A stretch of 64,000 nucleotides of DNA from Aliivibrio_A sp016764915 (GTDB lineage Bacteria; Pseudomonadota; Gammaproteobacteria; Enterobacterales; Vibrionaceae), in NCBI GenBank assembly GCA_965224595.1, contig OZ245058.1, forward strand, positions 3,038,001 through 3,102,000, written 5' to 3'. Position 1 is the first letter of the stretch. Every line of letters begins with the position of its first letter. Position numbers and translations under genes: made by a program. The notes under the pieces were generated by a model, which saw only the letters and a list, made by a program, of their open reading frames with translations, was not told where the DNA came from and made no database searches. This document shows, one piece after another, positions 46,298-54,373 of this stretch.

Positions 46298-46374
46298 CGC
46301 GGGGTGGAGCAGTTTGGTAGCTCGTCGGGCTCATAACCCGAAGGCCGTCGGTTCAAATCCGGCCCCCGCAACCA
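46298..46374 (+). tRNA. Initiator tRNA-fMet(CAT), copy 1
   Basis: A 77-nt initiator tRNA with the unpaired 5' C, the three G:C pairs in the anticodon stem (GGG...CCC around CTCATAA) and encoded CCA. Differs from the other copies by T for A in the D-loop (CAGTTTGG). Confidence 0.96.
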
Positions 46375-46393
46375 ACCTCTCTTTTGAGAGAAT

Positions 46394-46469
46394 GCGATAC
46401 TAGCTCAGTTGGTAGAGCGCAACCTTGCCAAGGTTGAGGTCACGAGTTCGAGCCTCGTGTATCGCTCCA
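46394..46469 (+). tRNA. tRNA-Gly(GCC), copy 2
   Basis: Identical in sequence to copy 1, with anticodon GCC and encoded CCA. Confidence 0.96.
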
Positions 46470-46507
46470 ATATAAGCTTAACGTTACTTTAGTGACGATA
46501 AGTGAGA

Positions 46508-46597
46508 GAAACACAGGTATGTTTAGCAGAGCGCAACCTTACCAAGGTTGAGGTCACGCTTAAACCTCGAAGATCGGGAGCCTCGTGTATCGCTCCA
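46508..46597 (+). pseudogene. Degenerate tRNA-Gly, type A, copy 1
   Basis: The 3' half (GTATCGCTCCA) and anticodon stem of tRNA-Gly survive, but the 5' acceptor strand and D-arm are scrambled, the anticodon loop reads TTACCAA, and the T-arm has 19 nt in place of 5. It cannot form an acceptor stem. Confidence 0.8.
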
Positions 46598-46676
46598 CTT
46601 TCTTTAAATAGAAAGAACAGTTGTCATCGAGCTTATACGGTGAAAGTCATCACTAACTTTATTATAGTGAATCGGA

Positions 46677-46753
46677 CGCGGGGTGGAGCAGTATGGTAGC
46701 TCGTCGGGCTCATAACCCGAAGGCCGTCGGTTCAAATCCGGCCCCCGCAACCA
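46677..46753 (+). tRNA. Initiator tRNA-fMet(CAT), copy 2
   Basis: A 77-nt initiator tRNA with CAT anticodon, mismatched 5' C, anticodon-stem G:C triplet and encoded CCA. Confidence 0.96.
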
Positions 46754-46772
46754 ACCTCTCTTTTGAGAGAAT

Positions 46773-46848
46773 GCGATACTAGCTCAGTTGGTAGAGCGCA
46801 ACCTTGCCAAGGTTGAGGTCACGAGTTCGAGCCTCGTGTATCGCTCCA
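46773..46848 (+). tRNA. tRNA-Gly(GCC), copy 3
   Basis: Identical to the other intact glycine copies. Confidence 0.96.
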
Positions 46849-46887
46849 ATTTAAAGCTTAACGTTACTTTAGTGACGATAAGTGAGA

Positions 46888-46977
46888 GAAACACAGGTAT
46901 GTTTAGCAGAGCGCAACCTTACCAAGGTTGAGGTCACGCTTAAACCTCGAAGATCGGGAGCCTCGTGTATCGCTCCA
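46888..46977 (+). pseudogene. Degenerate tRNA-Gly, type A, copy 2
   Basis: Same sequence as type A copy 1, 380 bp further on. Confidence 0.8.
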
Positions 46978-47056
46978 CTTTCTTTAAATAGAAAGAACAG
47001 TTGTCATCGAGCTTATACGGTGAAAGTCATCACTAACTTTATTATAGTGAATCGGA

Positions 47057-47133
47057 CGCGGGGTGGAGCAGTATGGTAGCTCGTCGGGCTCATAACCCGA
47101 AGGCCGTCGGTTCAAATCCGGCCCCCGCAACCA
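47057..47133 (+). tRNA. Initiator tRNA-fMet(CAT), copy 3
   Basis: Identical to copy 2. Confidence 0.96.
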
Positions 47134-47153
47134 ATCTCTCTATTTGAGAGAAT

Positions 47154-47243
47154 GCGATACTAGCTCAGTTGGTAGAGCGTAACCTTGCCAAAGTTGAGGT
47201 CACGCCTAAGCTTCGAAGATCGTGAGCCTAGTGCATCGTTCCA
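47154..47243 (+). pseudogene. Degenerate tRNA-Gly, type B, copy 1
   Basis: The 5' half is nearly intact with anticodon GCC, but the anticodon stem has a C-A mismatch, the acceptor a mismatch (3' strand GCATCGT), and the T-arm carries a 19-nt insert related to that of type A. Total 90 nt, ending TTCCA. Probably not a functional tRNA. Confidence 0.75.
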
Positions 47244-47337
47244 AATTCTTGTTTAGCATACGTTGTATGAAAAGCAGATAGTTGTCATCGAGCTTATACG
47301 GTGAAAGTCATCACTAACTTTATTATAGTGAATCGGA

Positions 47338-47414
47338 CGCGGGGTGGAGCAGTATGGTAGCTCGTCGGGCTCATAACCCGAAGGCCGTCGGTTCAAATCC
47401 GGCCCCCGCAACCA
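47338..47414 (+). tRNA. Initiator tRNA-fMet(CAT), copy 4
   Basis: Identical to copy 2. Confidence 0.96.
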
Positions 47415-47434
47415 ATCTCTCTATTTGAGAGAAT

Positions 47435-47524
47435 GCGATACTAGCTCAGTTGGTAGAGCGTAACCTTGCCAAAGTTGAGGTCACGCCTAAGCTTCGAAGA
47501 TCGTGAGCCTAGTGCATCGTTCCA
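47435..47524 (+). pseudogene. Degenerate tRNA-Gly, type B, copy 2
   Basis: Same sequence as type B copy 1; the following spacer differs by only a few bases. Confidence 0.75.
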
Positions 47525-47618
47525 AATTCTTGTTTAACATACGTTGTATGAAAAACAGACAGTTGTCATCGAGCTTATACGGTGAAAGTCATCACTAACT
47601 TTATTATAGTGAATCGGA

Positions 47619-47695
47619 CGCGGGGTGGAGCAGTATGGTAGCTCGTCGGGCTCATAACCCGAAGGCCGTCGGTTCAAATCCGGCCCCCGCAACCA
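47619..47695 (+). tRNA. Initiator tRNA-fMet(CAT), copy 5
   Basis: Identical to copy 2. Confidence 0.96.
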
Positions 47696-47715
47696 ACCTC
47701 TCTTTTTGAGAGAAT

Positions 47716-47791
47716 GCGATACTAGCTCAGTTGGTAGAGCGCAACCTTGCCAAGGTTGAGGTCACGAGTTCGAGCCTCGTGTATCGCTCCA
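47716..47791 (+). tRNA. tRNA-Gly(GCC), copy 4
   Basis: Identical to the other intact glycine copies. Confidence 0.96.
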
Positions 47792-47830
47792 ATATAAAGC
47801 TTAACGTTACTTTAGTGACGATAAGTGAGA

Positions 47831-47920
47831 GAAACACAGGTATGTTTAGCAGAGCGCAACCTTACCAAGGTTGAGGTCACGCTTAAACCTCGAAGATCGG
47901 GAGCCTCGTGTATCGCTCCA
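47831..47920 (+). pseudogene. Degenerate tRNA-Gly, type A, copy 3
   Basis: Same sequence as type A copies 1 and 2. Confidence 0.8.
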
Positions 47921-47999
47921 CTTTCTTTAAATAGAAAGAACAGTTGTCATCGAGCTTATACGGTGAAAGTCATCACTAACTTTATTATAGTGAATCGGA

Positions 48000-48076
48000 C
48001 GCGGGGTGGAGCAGTATGGTAGCTCGTCGGGCTCATAACCCGAAGGCCGTCGGTTCAAATCCGGCCCCCGCAACCA
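48000..48076 (+). tRNA. Initiator tRNA-fMet(CAT), copy 6
   Basis: Identical to copy 2. Confidence 0.96.
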
Positions 48077-48096
48077 ATCTCTCTATTTGAGAGAAT

Positions 48097-48172
48097 GCGA
48101 TACTAGCTCAGTTGGTAGAGCGCAACCTTGCCAAGGTTGAGGTCACGAGTTCGAGCCTCGTGTATCGCTCCA
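48097..48172 (+). tRNA. tRNA-Gly(GCC), copy 5
   Basis: Identical to the other intact glycine copies; followed directly by the fMet spacer, as in the first unit. Confidence 0.96.
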
Positions 48173-48251
48173 CTTTCTTTAAATAGAAAGAACAGTTGTC
48201 ATCGAGCTTATGCGGTGAAAGTCATCACTAACTTTACTATAGTGAATCGGA

Positions 48252-48328
48252 CGCGGGGTGGAGCAGTATGGTAGCTCGTCGGGCTCATAACCCGAAGGCC
48301 GTCGGTTCAAATCCGGCCCCCGCAACCA
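48252..48328 (+). tRNA. Initiator tRNA-fMet(CAT), copy 7
   Basis: Identical to copy 2; last tRNA of the array. Confidence 0.96.
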
Positions 48329-48660
48329 ATATCTCCTTTTAAAAGTATTTTACTTTTAATAGTCAGAGACAAAGAGAGCAGAACAAAGTGGTTCTCTTCT
48401 AGCATTAAATACTCATACTAGCTGTGATAGTTATACTGAGTGAGTTGTCATCGAACTCATCGATGTAATATAAAAATTTATCTATTAACAAAAACCCAAT
48501 GCAAATATGATCTGCTGTATTTTATTACAGCAAGATTTAAAAATTAGATTATCAATATCTAGCGTTTTTAATTCTGAAAATATCTGTATGTAGTGTTAAA
48601 GATAAAAAACGTGTACTAGTTCAAATTATTATGTAAATTACAAAATTGATATCAACAGAG
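48329..48660. other. AT-rich non-coding stretch after the tRNA array
   Basis: 332 bp with no gene. It begins with an A/T-rich hairpin (TTAAAAGT/ACTTTTAA, 48339-48359). Around 48441-48459 a hairpin TGAGTT-N7-AACTCA includes GTTGTCATCGA, which looks like a worn copy of the inter-tRNA spacer and suggests the array once extended further. The remainder is AT-rich and leads into the DnaA-box cluster. Confidence 0.5.
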
Positions 48661-48941
48661 TTATCCACAGAATCAATCTGTGAATAAGTCTGTTAGTAGT
48701 TTTGATTCAGGCTAGGCAGTATATGGGCTAAACAAGGATCTTTACTTATTTAAAATGGTTAACTGTAAGTAATTATCACATTAAGCTGTTGATAAGCAAT
48801 GCTATTTCTACTTTTTTAGGTGTTTATCACTACTTGAGAGAAGATCTTTAAACAGATATTCTTTGATCCTAATCATCAATTCACACTGTGTTTAACTTTT
48901 TACATTATTCAATGCAGCTCTGCTTAAGTTTTTTTTCCACA
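48661..48941. promoter_or_regulatory. DnaA-box cluster, candidate datA-like locus
   Basis: Three sequences fit TTWTNCACA exactly: TTATCCACA at 48661-48669 (+), TTATTCACA at 48679-48687 (-) and TTTTCCACA at 48933-48941 (+). Two more have one mismatch: TTATCAACA at 48787-48795 (-) and TTAAACACA at 48887-48895 (-). The first pair is an inverted repeat with 9 bp between boxes. Three GATC sites fall in the same stretch (48737, 48843, 48865). It lies between the tRNA-Gly array and queG, the position of the DnaA-titrating, RIDA-assisting locus datA in E. coli. No perfect IHF site was found, so function is inferred from boxes and synteny. Confidence 0.6.
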
Positions 48942-48963
48942 CAAAAATTGGGAGCATAATTAG

Positions 48964-50106
48964 CTAAGCATCTCTCGGTAAACCCTTCTGGATAATTCTA
49001 ATTAAGCGCTTCTCTTTGGCTGATGGAGCTGCAATTAATTCTTTTCTGCTCTCCTGTTGGGCGATTGACCATGTAATGTGAACATCTAATAGGTCGGATA
49101 TTCCTAGGTATCTGCTAAGAGTCTCGACAACTGTTTTTTGATAAGGGGCATTACCAAGTGCTACTGCAATATTTCGCCTCCATTGAAGGTGGCCAATTCG
49201 GCGAATAGGAGACCCTTCTAGCTTCTTCATAAATTCACCTTCACTCCACATGAAAAGAGTGAGTAAATCTGGTGTTGTAAAGTGCTCACGTCGGTGAAAG
49301 TCGTGTTGTTCGGTTATATTAGCTTGCCTATTCCATGGGCAGACTAGCTGACAGTCATCGCAACCGTATATTCGATTACCGAGCTTAGATCTTAATGCTT
49401 CTGGAATAATGCCATCGAACTCAATAGTTAGATAAGATATACAGAGCCTAGCGTCAACAACACCTGGGGACAAAATAGCATTGGTTGGACATGAAGTAAT
49501 ACATGCAGTGCATTTACCGCATTGAGCTTCAACGGGTTGATCGATAGGTAGTGGAATATCGACTAGTAGCTCACCAAGAAAAAACCAAGAGCCAGCATTA
49601 GCATCGAGTAAGAGTGAGTGTTTTCCGATCCAGCCTAATCCTGCTTTTTCAGCGAGAGGTCTCTCTAAAATTGGTGCTGAATCAACAAAAGGACGAAATC
49701 CTAATTTACCGACTTCTTGCTCTATTTTTTGGCCCAATTTCTTTAACTGATTACGAACCAATTTGTGATAGTCTCGACCTAGAGCATATCGACTTATATA
49801 GGCTTGGCTAGCATCGCTTAAATTAGTGGCAAATTGAGCTTCAGGTGGGAGATAGTTCATTCTTGCACTGATGACTCGAACCGTTCCAGGGAGAAGTTCA
49901 TCTGGTCTTGCTCTCATCATGCCATGCCTTGCCATCCAGTCCATATCACCGTGATATCCAGAATTGAGCCAATCTTGAAGCGGTTTTTCTCTTGATTTCA
50001 AATCAATGTCGCAAATGCCTACCTGCTGAAAACCAAGGTCTAGCCCCCACGCTTTTATATTTTCGGCCAGTAAGTTGTAATCGATATCTATCAAGAGAAA
50101 GTCCAA
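48964..50106 (-). CDS. queG: Epoxyqueuosine reductase QueG
   Basis: A 380-residue cobalamin- and iron-sulfur-dependent enzyme that catalyses the last step of queuosine synthesis in tRNA. Two ferredoxin-type clusters are visible (CGKCTACITSCPT and CDDCQLVCPW) along with the conserved WMARHGMMRARPDELLPG region. The only reasonable starts are TTG codons at 50106 or 50094; alignment by eye with E. coli QueG places its methionine near the second, which also has GGA about 7 nt upstream. Opposite in strand to tsaE. In E. coli nnr lies between queG and tsaE but is absent here. Confidence 0.94.
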   Translation of the reverse strand: MDFLLIDIDYNLLAENIKAWGLDLGFQQVGICDIDLKSREKPLQDWLNSGYHGDMDWMARHGMMRARPDELLPGTVRVISARMNYLPPEAQFATNLSDASQAYISRYALGRDYHKLVRNQLKKLGQKIEQEVGKLGFRPFVDSAPILERPLAEKAGLGWIGKHSLLLDANAGSWFFLGELLVDIPLPIDQPVEAQCGKCTACITSCPTNAILSPGVVDARLCISYLTIEFDGIIPEALRSKLGNRIYGCDDCQLVCPWNRQANITEQHDFHRREHFTTPDLLTLFMWSEGEFMKKLEGSPIRRIGHLQWRRNIAVALGNAPYQKTVVETLSRYLGISDLLDVHITWSIAQQESRKELIAAPSAKEKRLIRIIQKGLPRDA

Positions 50107-50395
50107 TATTGAGCAAGCATGTATGGGGTTAATTCTATCATAAATCTAATTGTCTCTATTAGCGCTCAAACGGGTAACCGTTGAAGGGATTTGGTATAAT
50201 CAACCCAAATCTAGCTTTGTTTGTTTCATGTGGTCACACTTCTAACGTTAATTCCGTTATTATCTGATGATTTACGTAGTATTATGAGTATATATTGAAC
50301 AATGATTAGATATGTATTCACTAAACAGACATCAGATGAATCTGATTTAAAAGATGTCAAAATTTTAACAATCAACCGATGATAAATAGTTAATA

Positions 50396-50860
50396 ATGCA
50401 TACTGTCGAATTAAAATTTGCTACTGAAACCGATACAATAAATTTTGGTGGCAAACTGGCTCTGGCCTGCCAGCAACAAACAACAATATATCTACATGGT
50501 GATTTAGGTGCAGGGAAAACCACATTCAGCCGAGGCTTTATTCGCGCATTAGGGCACCAAGGAAATGTAAAAAGCCCAACATACACTCTGGTCGAGCCTT
50601 ACGAGCTAAACCAATGGCAGGTATACCACTTTGATCTCTATCGTCTAGCCGATCCTGAAGAGTTAGAATTTATGGGTATTCGTGATTACTTTACTGATGA
50701 TGCTATCTGTTTAGTTGAGTGGCCTGAAAAGGGAGAGGGAATGCTACCAAAGCCTGATTTAGACATAGATTTACGTTATTGTGGTGAGCAGCGAACGGTT
50801 CAGATTACTGCTAATAATGATTATGGAATAACTTTGATGAAGCGATTGGAATTGTGTTGA
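50396..50860 (+). CDS. tsaE: tRNA threonylcarbamoyladenosine biosynthesis ATPase TsaE
   Basis: A 154-residue P-loop ATPase required with TsaB, TsaC and TsaD to make t6A in tRNAs. Walker A is GDLGAGKTTFSRG; the conserved KSPTYTLVEPY and HFDLYRL segments follow. The length matches E. coli TsaE (153). The ribosome site is weak. The last codons overlap the amiB start. Confidence 0.95.
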   Translation: MHTVELKFATETDTINFGGKLALACQQQTTIYLHGDLGAGKTTFSRGFIRALGHQGNVKSPTYTLVEPYELNQWQVYHFDLYRLADPEELEFMGIRDYFTDDAICLVEWPEKGEGMLPKPDLDIDLRYCGEQRTVQITANNDYGITLMKRLELC

Positions 50861-52575
50861 TTGGAAAAAAAGTAAGGGTTTATTTTTCATTTTTATTATG
50901 GATTGTACTCGGTACCTCTACAGCATATGCAAATTCTTTAGAGGGATTGCGAGTGTGGCCTTCACCCGATGAAACCCGAATTGTTATCGATTTATCATCT
51001 GAAGCTAATTTCAGTTTTTTTACTTTAAGTCACCCTTTTCGTTTAGTGGTGGACTTAAAGCAGACCAATTTAAAATCAAAACTACCGCTAACCATCACCA
51101 ACAGTGATGTTCTGACTAAAATTCGTAAAAGTACAGCCCCAGCCAAAGGGACGACTCGATTAGTGTTAGAGCTTAAAAAAAGCGTAAAACCAACACTGTT
51201 TAAATTGGATCCTACCCCTGGTGGTCAGTATGGTTATCGTTTAGTGGTTGATCTACCACACCGTAAAGAAACCAGTACTGGTGTGATCAGCAATCGTCCA
51301 ACGCCTTCAAAACCAGTGATTAATAGAGATGCTATACAGTTGATTGGTTCTGGTGACATTGTTGTGGCTATTGACGCGGGTCATGGCGGAGAAGATCCGG
51401 GCTCTGTGGGTCCAACTCGTAAATATGAGAAACACACCACGTTAGCAGTATCGAAAAAAATTGCTGCCCGTATTAATGCTGTTCCTGGAATGAAAGCGGT
51501 GTTAACTCGACGCGGAGACTATTTTGTTAATTTAAATCGTCGCTCTGCCATTGCTCGCAAAAATAAAGCGCATCTACTGGTTTCTATTCATGCCGATAGT
51601 TTTACCTCTTCTCAACCACGTGGTGGTTCGGTGTTTGTACTAAACACTCGTAGAGCAAACTCCGAAATAGGCCGTTGGGTTGTTAAGCATGAAGAGCAAT
51701 CTGAACTACTTGGTGGCGCTGGTAAGGTATTGGCAAAGGCCCATAACGATAAAAACTTGAGTCAAACTCTGCTCGATTTGCAATTTAGACACTCCACGAC
51801 AGAAGGATATAAAGTCGCGTCTAATATTCTTACCGAGATGGGAAAAGTGACTAAGCTGCATAAACGCAATCCCGTGCCTGCCAGTCTTGCGGTATTAAAA
51901 TCACCAGATATTCCTTCAGTTTTAGTCGAAACAGGGTTTATCTCTAATCGTACCGAAGAGAAGCTTCTATTTCAGCGAGCGCATCAAGACAAATTAGCAG
52001 CCGCAATTTCAAAAGCAATTATTGATTACTTTCAAGATAACGCCCCTGCAGGAACGATGTTTGCGCTAAAAAATCAACAAATTAAACACAGCGTAAAGCG
52101 TGGAGAGTCACTCTCTATTATTGCGAAAAAATATGGCACTTCTATTCAGAGCATAAAAAAAAGCAATAAGCTAAAAAGCAGCAGTTTGAGAATAGGCCAA
52201 GTGTTGTATATCACTGGAGCGAGCACTGTTACCTCGAAACCTCAAAGCAAACCTAACGTGCTGCCAACGACTAAAATGACCACTCATATTGTGCGAAAAG
52301 GCGAGTATATCGGCAAAATAGCAGCGAAATATGGTGTTTCAGCTTCCAGTATTCGTATTTGGAATGGTCTCAAAAGTGACAAACTTGCGGTTGGTCAAAA
52401 GCTGAAAGTAAAAGTTCTGAGTACCAAAACAGTGAAACACAAAGTTAAACGAGGGGAGTTTCTCGGTAAAATAGCATCGAACTATGGCATCTCAGTGTCT
52501 CAACTTCGTAAAGCCAATCAATTACGTTCTGATCAGCTTGCCGTCGGGCAGTGGTTGATCATTCCGAGTAGTTAA
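50854..52575 (+). CDS. amiB: N-acetylmuramoyl-L-alanine amidase AmiB with three LysM repeats
   Basis: A 573-residue periplasmic zinc amidase that splits septal peptidoglycan for daughter-cell separation. A signal peptide (GTSTAYA near residue 27) is followed by an AMIN domain, an Amidase_3 catalytic domain with zinc ligands in IDAGHGGEDPG, SIHADSF and the catalytic glutamate in VETGFISN, and three tandem LysM modules (beginning HSVKRGES, HIVRKGEY and HKVKRGEF). The start is GTG at 50854, overlapping tsaE by 7 bp; TTG at 50857 is an alternative. E. coli AmiB (445 residues) is shorter. Confidence 0.94.
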   Translation: MLIGKKVRVYFSFLLWIVLGTSTAYANSLEGLRVWPSPDETRIVIDLSSEANFSFFTLSHPFRLVVDLKQTNLKSKLPLTITNSDVLTKIRKSTAPAKGTTRLVLELKKSVKPTLFKLDPTPGGQYGYRLVVDLPHRKETSTGVISNRPTPSKPVINRDAIQLIGSGDIVVAIDAGHGGEDPGSVGPTRKYEKHTTLAVSKKIAARINAVPGMKAVLTRRGDYFVNLNRRSAIARKNKAHLLVSIHADSFTSSQPRGGSVFVLNTRRANSEIGRWVVKHEEQSELLGGAGKVLAKAHNDKNLSQTLLDLQFRHSTTEGYKVASNILTEMGKVTKLHKRNPVPASLAVLKSPDIPSVLVETGFISNRTEEKLLFQRAHQDKLAAAISKAIIDYFQDNAPAGTMFALKNQQIKHSVKRGESLSIIAKKYGTSIQSIKKSNKLKSSSLRIGQVLYITGASTVTSKPQSKPNVLPTTKMTTHIVRKGEYIGKIAAKYGVSASSIRIWNGLKSDKLAVGQKLKVKVLSTKTVKHKVKRGEFLGKIASNYGISVSQLRKANQLRSDQLAVGQWLIIPSS

Positions 52576-52576
52576 G

Positions 52577-54373
52577 ATGACGATTCAAATTTTACCCGCT
52601 CGTCTAGCTAATCAGATTGCTGCGGGAGAGGTAGTTGAAAGGCCAGCTTCTGTTGTTAAAGAACTGGTTGAGAACAGTATTGATGCCGGTGCGACTCGCA
52701 TTGATATTGATATCGAAAAAGGGGGCAGTCGATTAATTCGAGTCAGAGATAATGGCGAAGGCATTAACAAAGATGAGTTAACCTTAGCACTTAGTCGCCA
52801 TGCTACCTCAAAAATACACAGTTTAGATGATCTTGAAGGCATAGTCAGTTTAGGTTTTCGTGGAGAAGCATTAGCCAGTATCAGTTCAGTGTCACGATTA
52901 ACGCTTACTTCCAGAACCGTAGCGCAAGAACAAGCGTGGTCAGCGTATGCGGAAGGTCGCGATATGACTGTTACGACCAAACCCGCTGCCCATCCGATTG
53001 GTACGACCATTGAAGTATTGGATCTTTTCTTTAATACCCCCGCACGCCGAAAATTTTTAAAAGCAGATAAAACTGAGTTTACTCATATTGATGAACTGCT
53101 TAAACGAATCGCGCTCAGTTATTTTGGAGTAGCGATTACATTAAAACACAATGGAAAAGTGATTCGGCAATATCGAGCCTCTCACTCTCAATTGCAAAAA
53201 GAGAAACGTCTTGCCTTGGTGTGTGGTTCGAATTTTGTTGATAATTCAATCAGTGTTGAACTTAATCACGACGGGCTAACACTGACGGGCTGGATATCGA
53301 CCCCGCAAGGTGCAAGAGCTCAAAGTGATCAGCAATACTGTTATGTAAATGGCAGAATGATGCGTGATAAGCTGATAAACCATGCAATTAGGCAGAGTTA
53401 TGAGTCGAGTTTGTCTGCAGATCAATTCTCCGCTTATGTTCTATTCATAGAGATCGATCCACATCAAGTTGATGTGAATGTGCATCCGGCAAAACATGAA
53501 GTACGTTTTCATCAGGCTCGTTTAGTTCACGATTTTATCTATCAAGCTATTGCAAGCGCATTAGAACAAGCAAAGGCCATTGATGATGTTCCTAAGAATC
53601 GGGGTGGTGTTGAGTATCAAACTCGAGAGTCAGTTGCTGAACAAGTCATGGAAGCAGTGGCTAAAGTTCCTGTATACCCGCGTCAACAAGATCGTTCTCA
53701 GTGGAATCAAGCAGCCACAACTCGCCCATCCAATAAGCAAGTAAAAGCGTATCAGCACTTATTGCAGATACCAGTAACGATGGCGCCGGTTCAAAAAATC
53801 GAGGGCTTTGACAGCTTAGGTAAGGGACTTGCCGTTATTGAATCGCACTACTTGCTAATGGAGAACCAGCAGCAGATCCAACTGTTATCACTTCGATTTG
53901 CTGAATATTTAAAAGTGTTAGGCCAGCTTAATCTAGGTAAAACGGGGTTATTGAAAGCACAATCGTTGTTGATCCCTCATACAATACCCTTAGATAAAGT
54001 GTTGCTGACGTTAATAGAGAGTGAGCAACAACTATTAAGTCAGTTAGGTATCCAATTAAAAGCAAAAGGTAGCCAAGCTGTCATAGTGATGTCAGTGTCG
54101 CAACCGTTAAGACAACAGAATTTACAGCAGTTAATTCCAGATCTGTTATCTTATTTACACAGATTAGAGACTCAGAATCGTTTTGAGAAAACCATCTCTT
54201 GGTTAGCGACTCAAGTTCTGAGTGAGAGTGACTGTTATTCAATGGCGCAAGCGATCCAGTTGATCGCTGATATTGAACGGTTATGGGAAGGTGAGTTAGT
54301 TCAACATTATGAGCGTTTACTCCAACCTGTCGATTTTGATGTTCCAATAAAAGCATTTTTTAATAATGAATGA
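52577..54373 (+). CDS. mutL: DNA mismatch repair protein MutL
   Basis: A 598-residue GHKL ATPase linking MutS to MutH and UvrD in mismatch repair. Motifs ELVENSIDAGA, RDNGEGI and GFRGEALASI form the ATP site, and the C-terminal third is the dimerisation domain. The DQHAxxER endonuclease motif of other MutLs is absent, as expected for an organism relying on MutH. It starts 1 bp after amiB and overlaps miaA by 8 bp. Confidence 0.96.
   Translation: MTIQILPARLANQIAAGEVVERPASVVKELVENSIDAGATRIDIDIEKGGSRLIRVRDNGEGINKDELTLALSRHATSKIHSLDDLEGIVSLGFRGEALASISSVSRLTLTSRTVAQEQAWSAYAEGRDMTVTTKPAAHPIGTTIEVLDLFFNTPARRKFLKADKTEFTHIDELLKRIALSYFGVAITLKHNGKVIRQYRASHSQLQKEKRLALVCGSNFVDNSISVELNHDGLTLTGWISTPQGARAQSDQQYCYVNGRMMRDKLINHAIRQSYESSLSADQFSAYVLFIEIDPHQVDVNVHPAKHEVRFHQARLVHDFIYQAIASALEQAKAIDDVPKNRGGVEYQTRESVAEQVMEAVAKVPVYPRQQDRSQWNQAATTRPSNKQVKAYQHLLQIPVTMAPVQKIEGFDSLGKGLAVIESHYLLMENQQQIQLLSLRFAEYLKVLGQLNLGKTGLLKAQSLLIPHTIPLDKVLLTLIESEQQLLSQLGIQLKAKGSQAVIVMSVSQPLRQQNLQQLIPDLLSYLHRLETQNRFEKTISWLATQVLSESDCYSMAQAIQLIADIERLWEGELVQHYERLLQPVDFDVPIKAFFNNE

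Larger units (their letters stand above)
46143..48328 (+). repeat. Tandem tRNA-Gly / tRNA-fMet array with degenerate copies
   Basis: The array is built from near-identical units in the order [Gly-fMet] [Gly-psiA-fMet] [Gly-psiA-fMet] [psiB-fMet] [psiB-fMet] [Gly-psiA-fMet] [Gly-fMet]. Distances between successive initiator tRNAs are 379, 380, 281, 281, 381 and 252 bp. Each fMet is preceded by a conserved spacer of about 80 bp that contains a TCACTA/TAGTGA inverted repeat, and each following unit by a short hairpin spacer (CTCTC...GAGAG). Long open frames across the repeats are by-products. Unequal crossing-over is the likely source. Confidence 0.92.

Noticed and set aside
46502..48022. Three identical 65-codon open frames (46502-46699, 46882-47079, 47825-48022)
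   Set aside because: Each runs across a pseudo-tRNA, the spacer and the start of an fMet gene. They are identical only because the repeat units are identical, so they are not protein genes.
46143..48328. Regularly spaced repeats resembling a CRISPR array
   Set aside because: The repeats are full tRNA genes of 76-77 nt with longer spacers, and spacers are also repeated rather than unique. No cas gene is nearby.
48661..48941. The DnaA-box cluster as a replication origin
   Set aside because: There is no gidA, mioC, dnaA, rctB or parAB neighbour and no clear AT-rich 13-mer unwinding array. The syntenic position favours a datA-like titration site.
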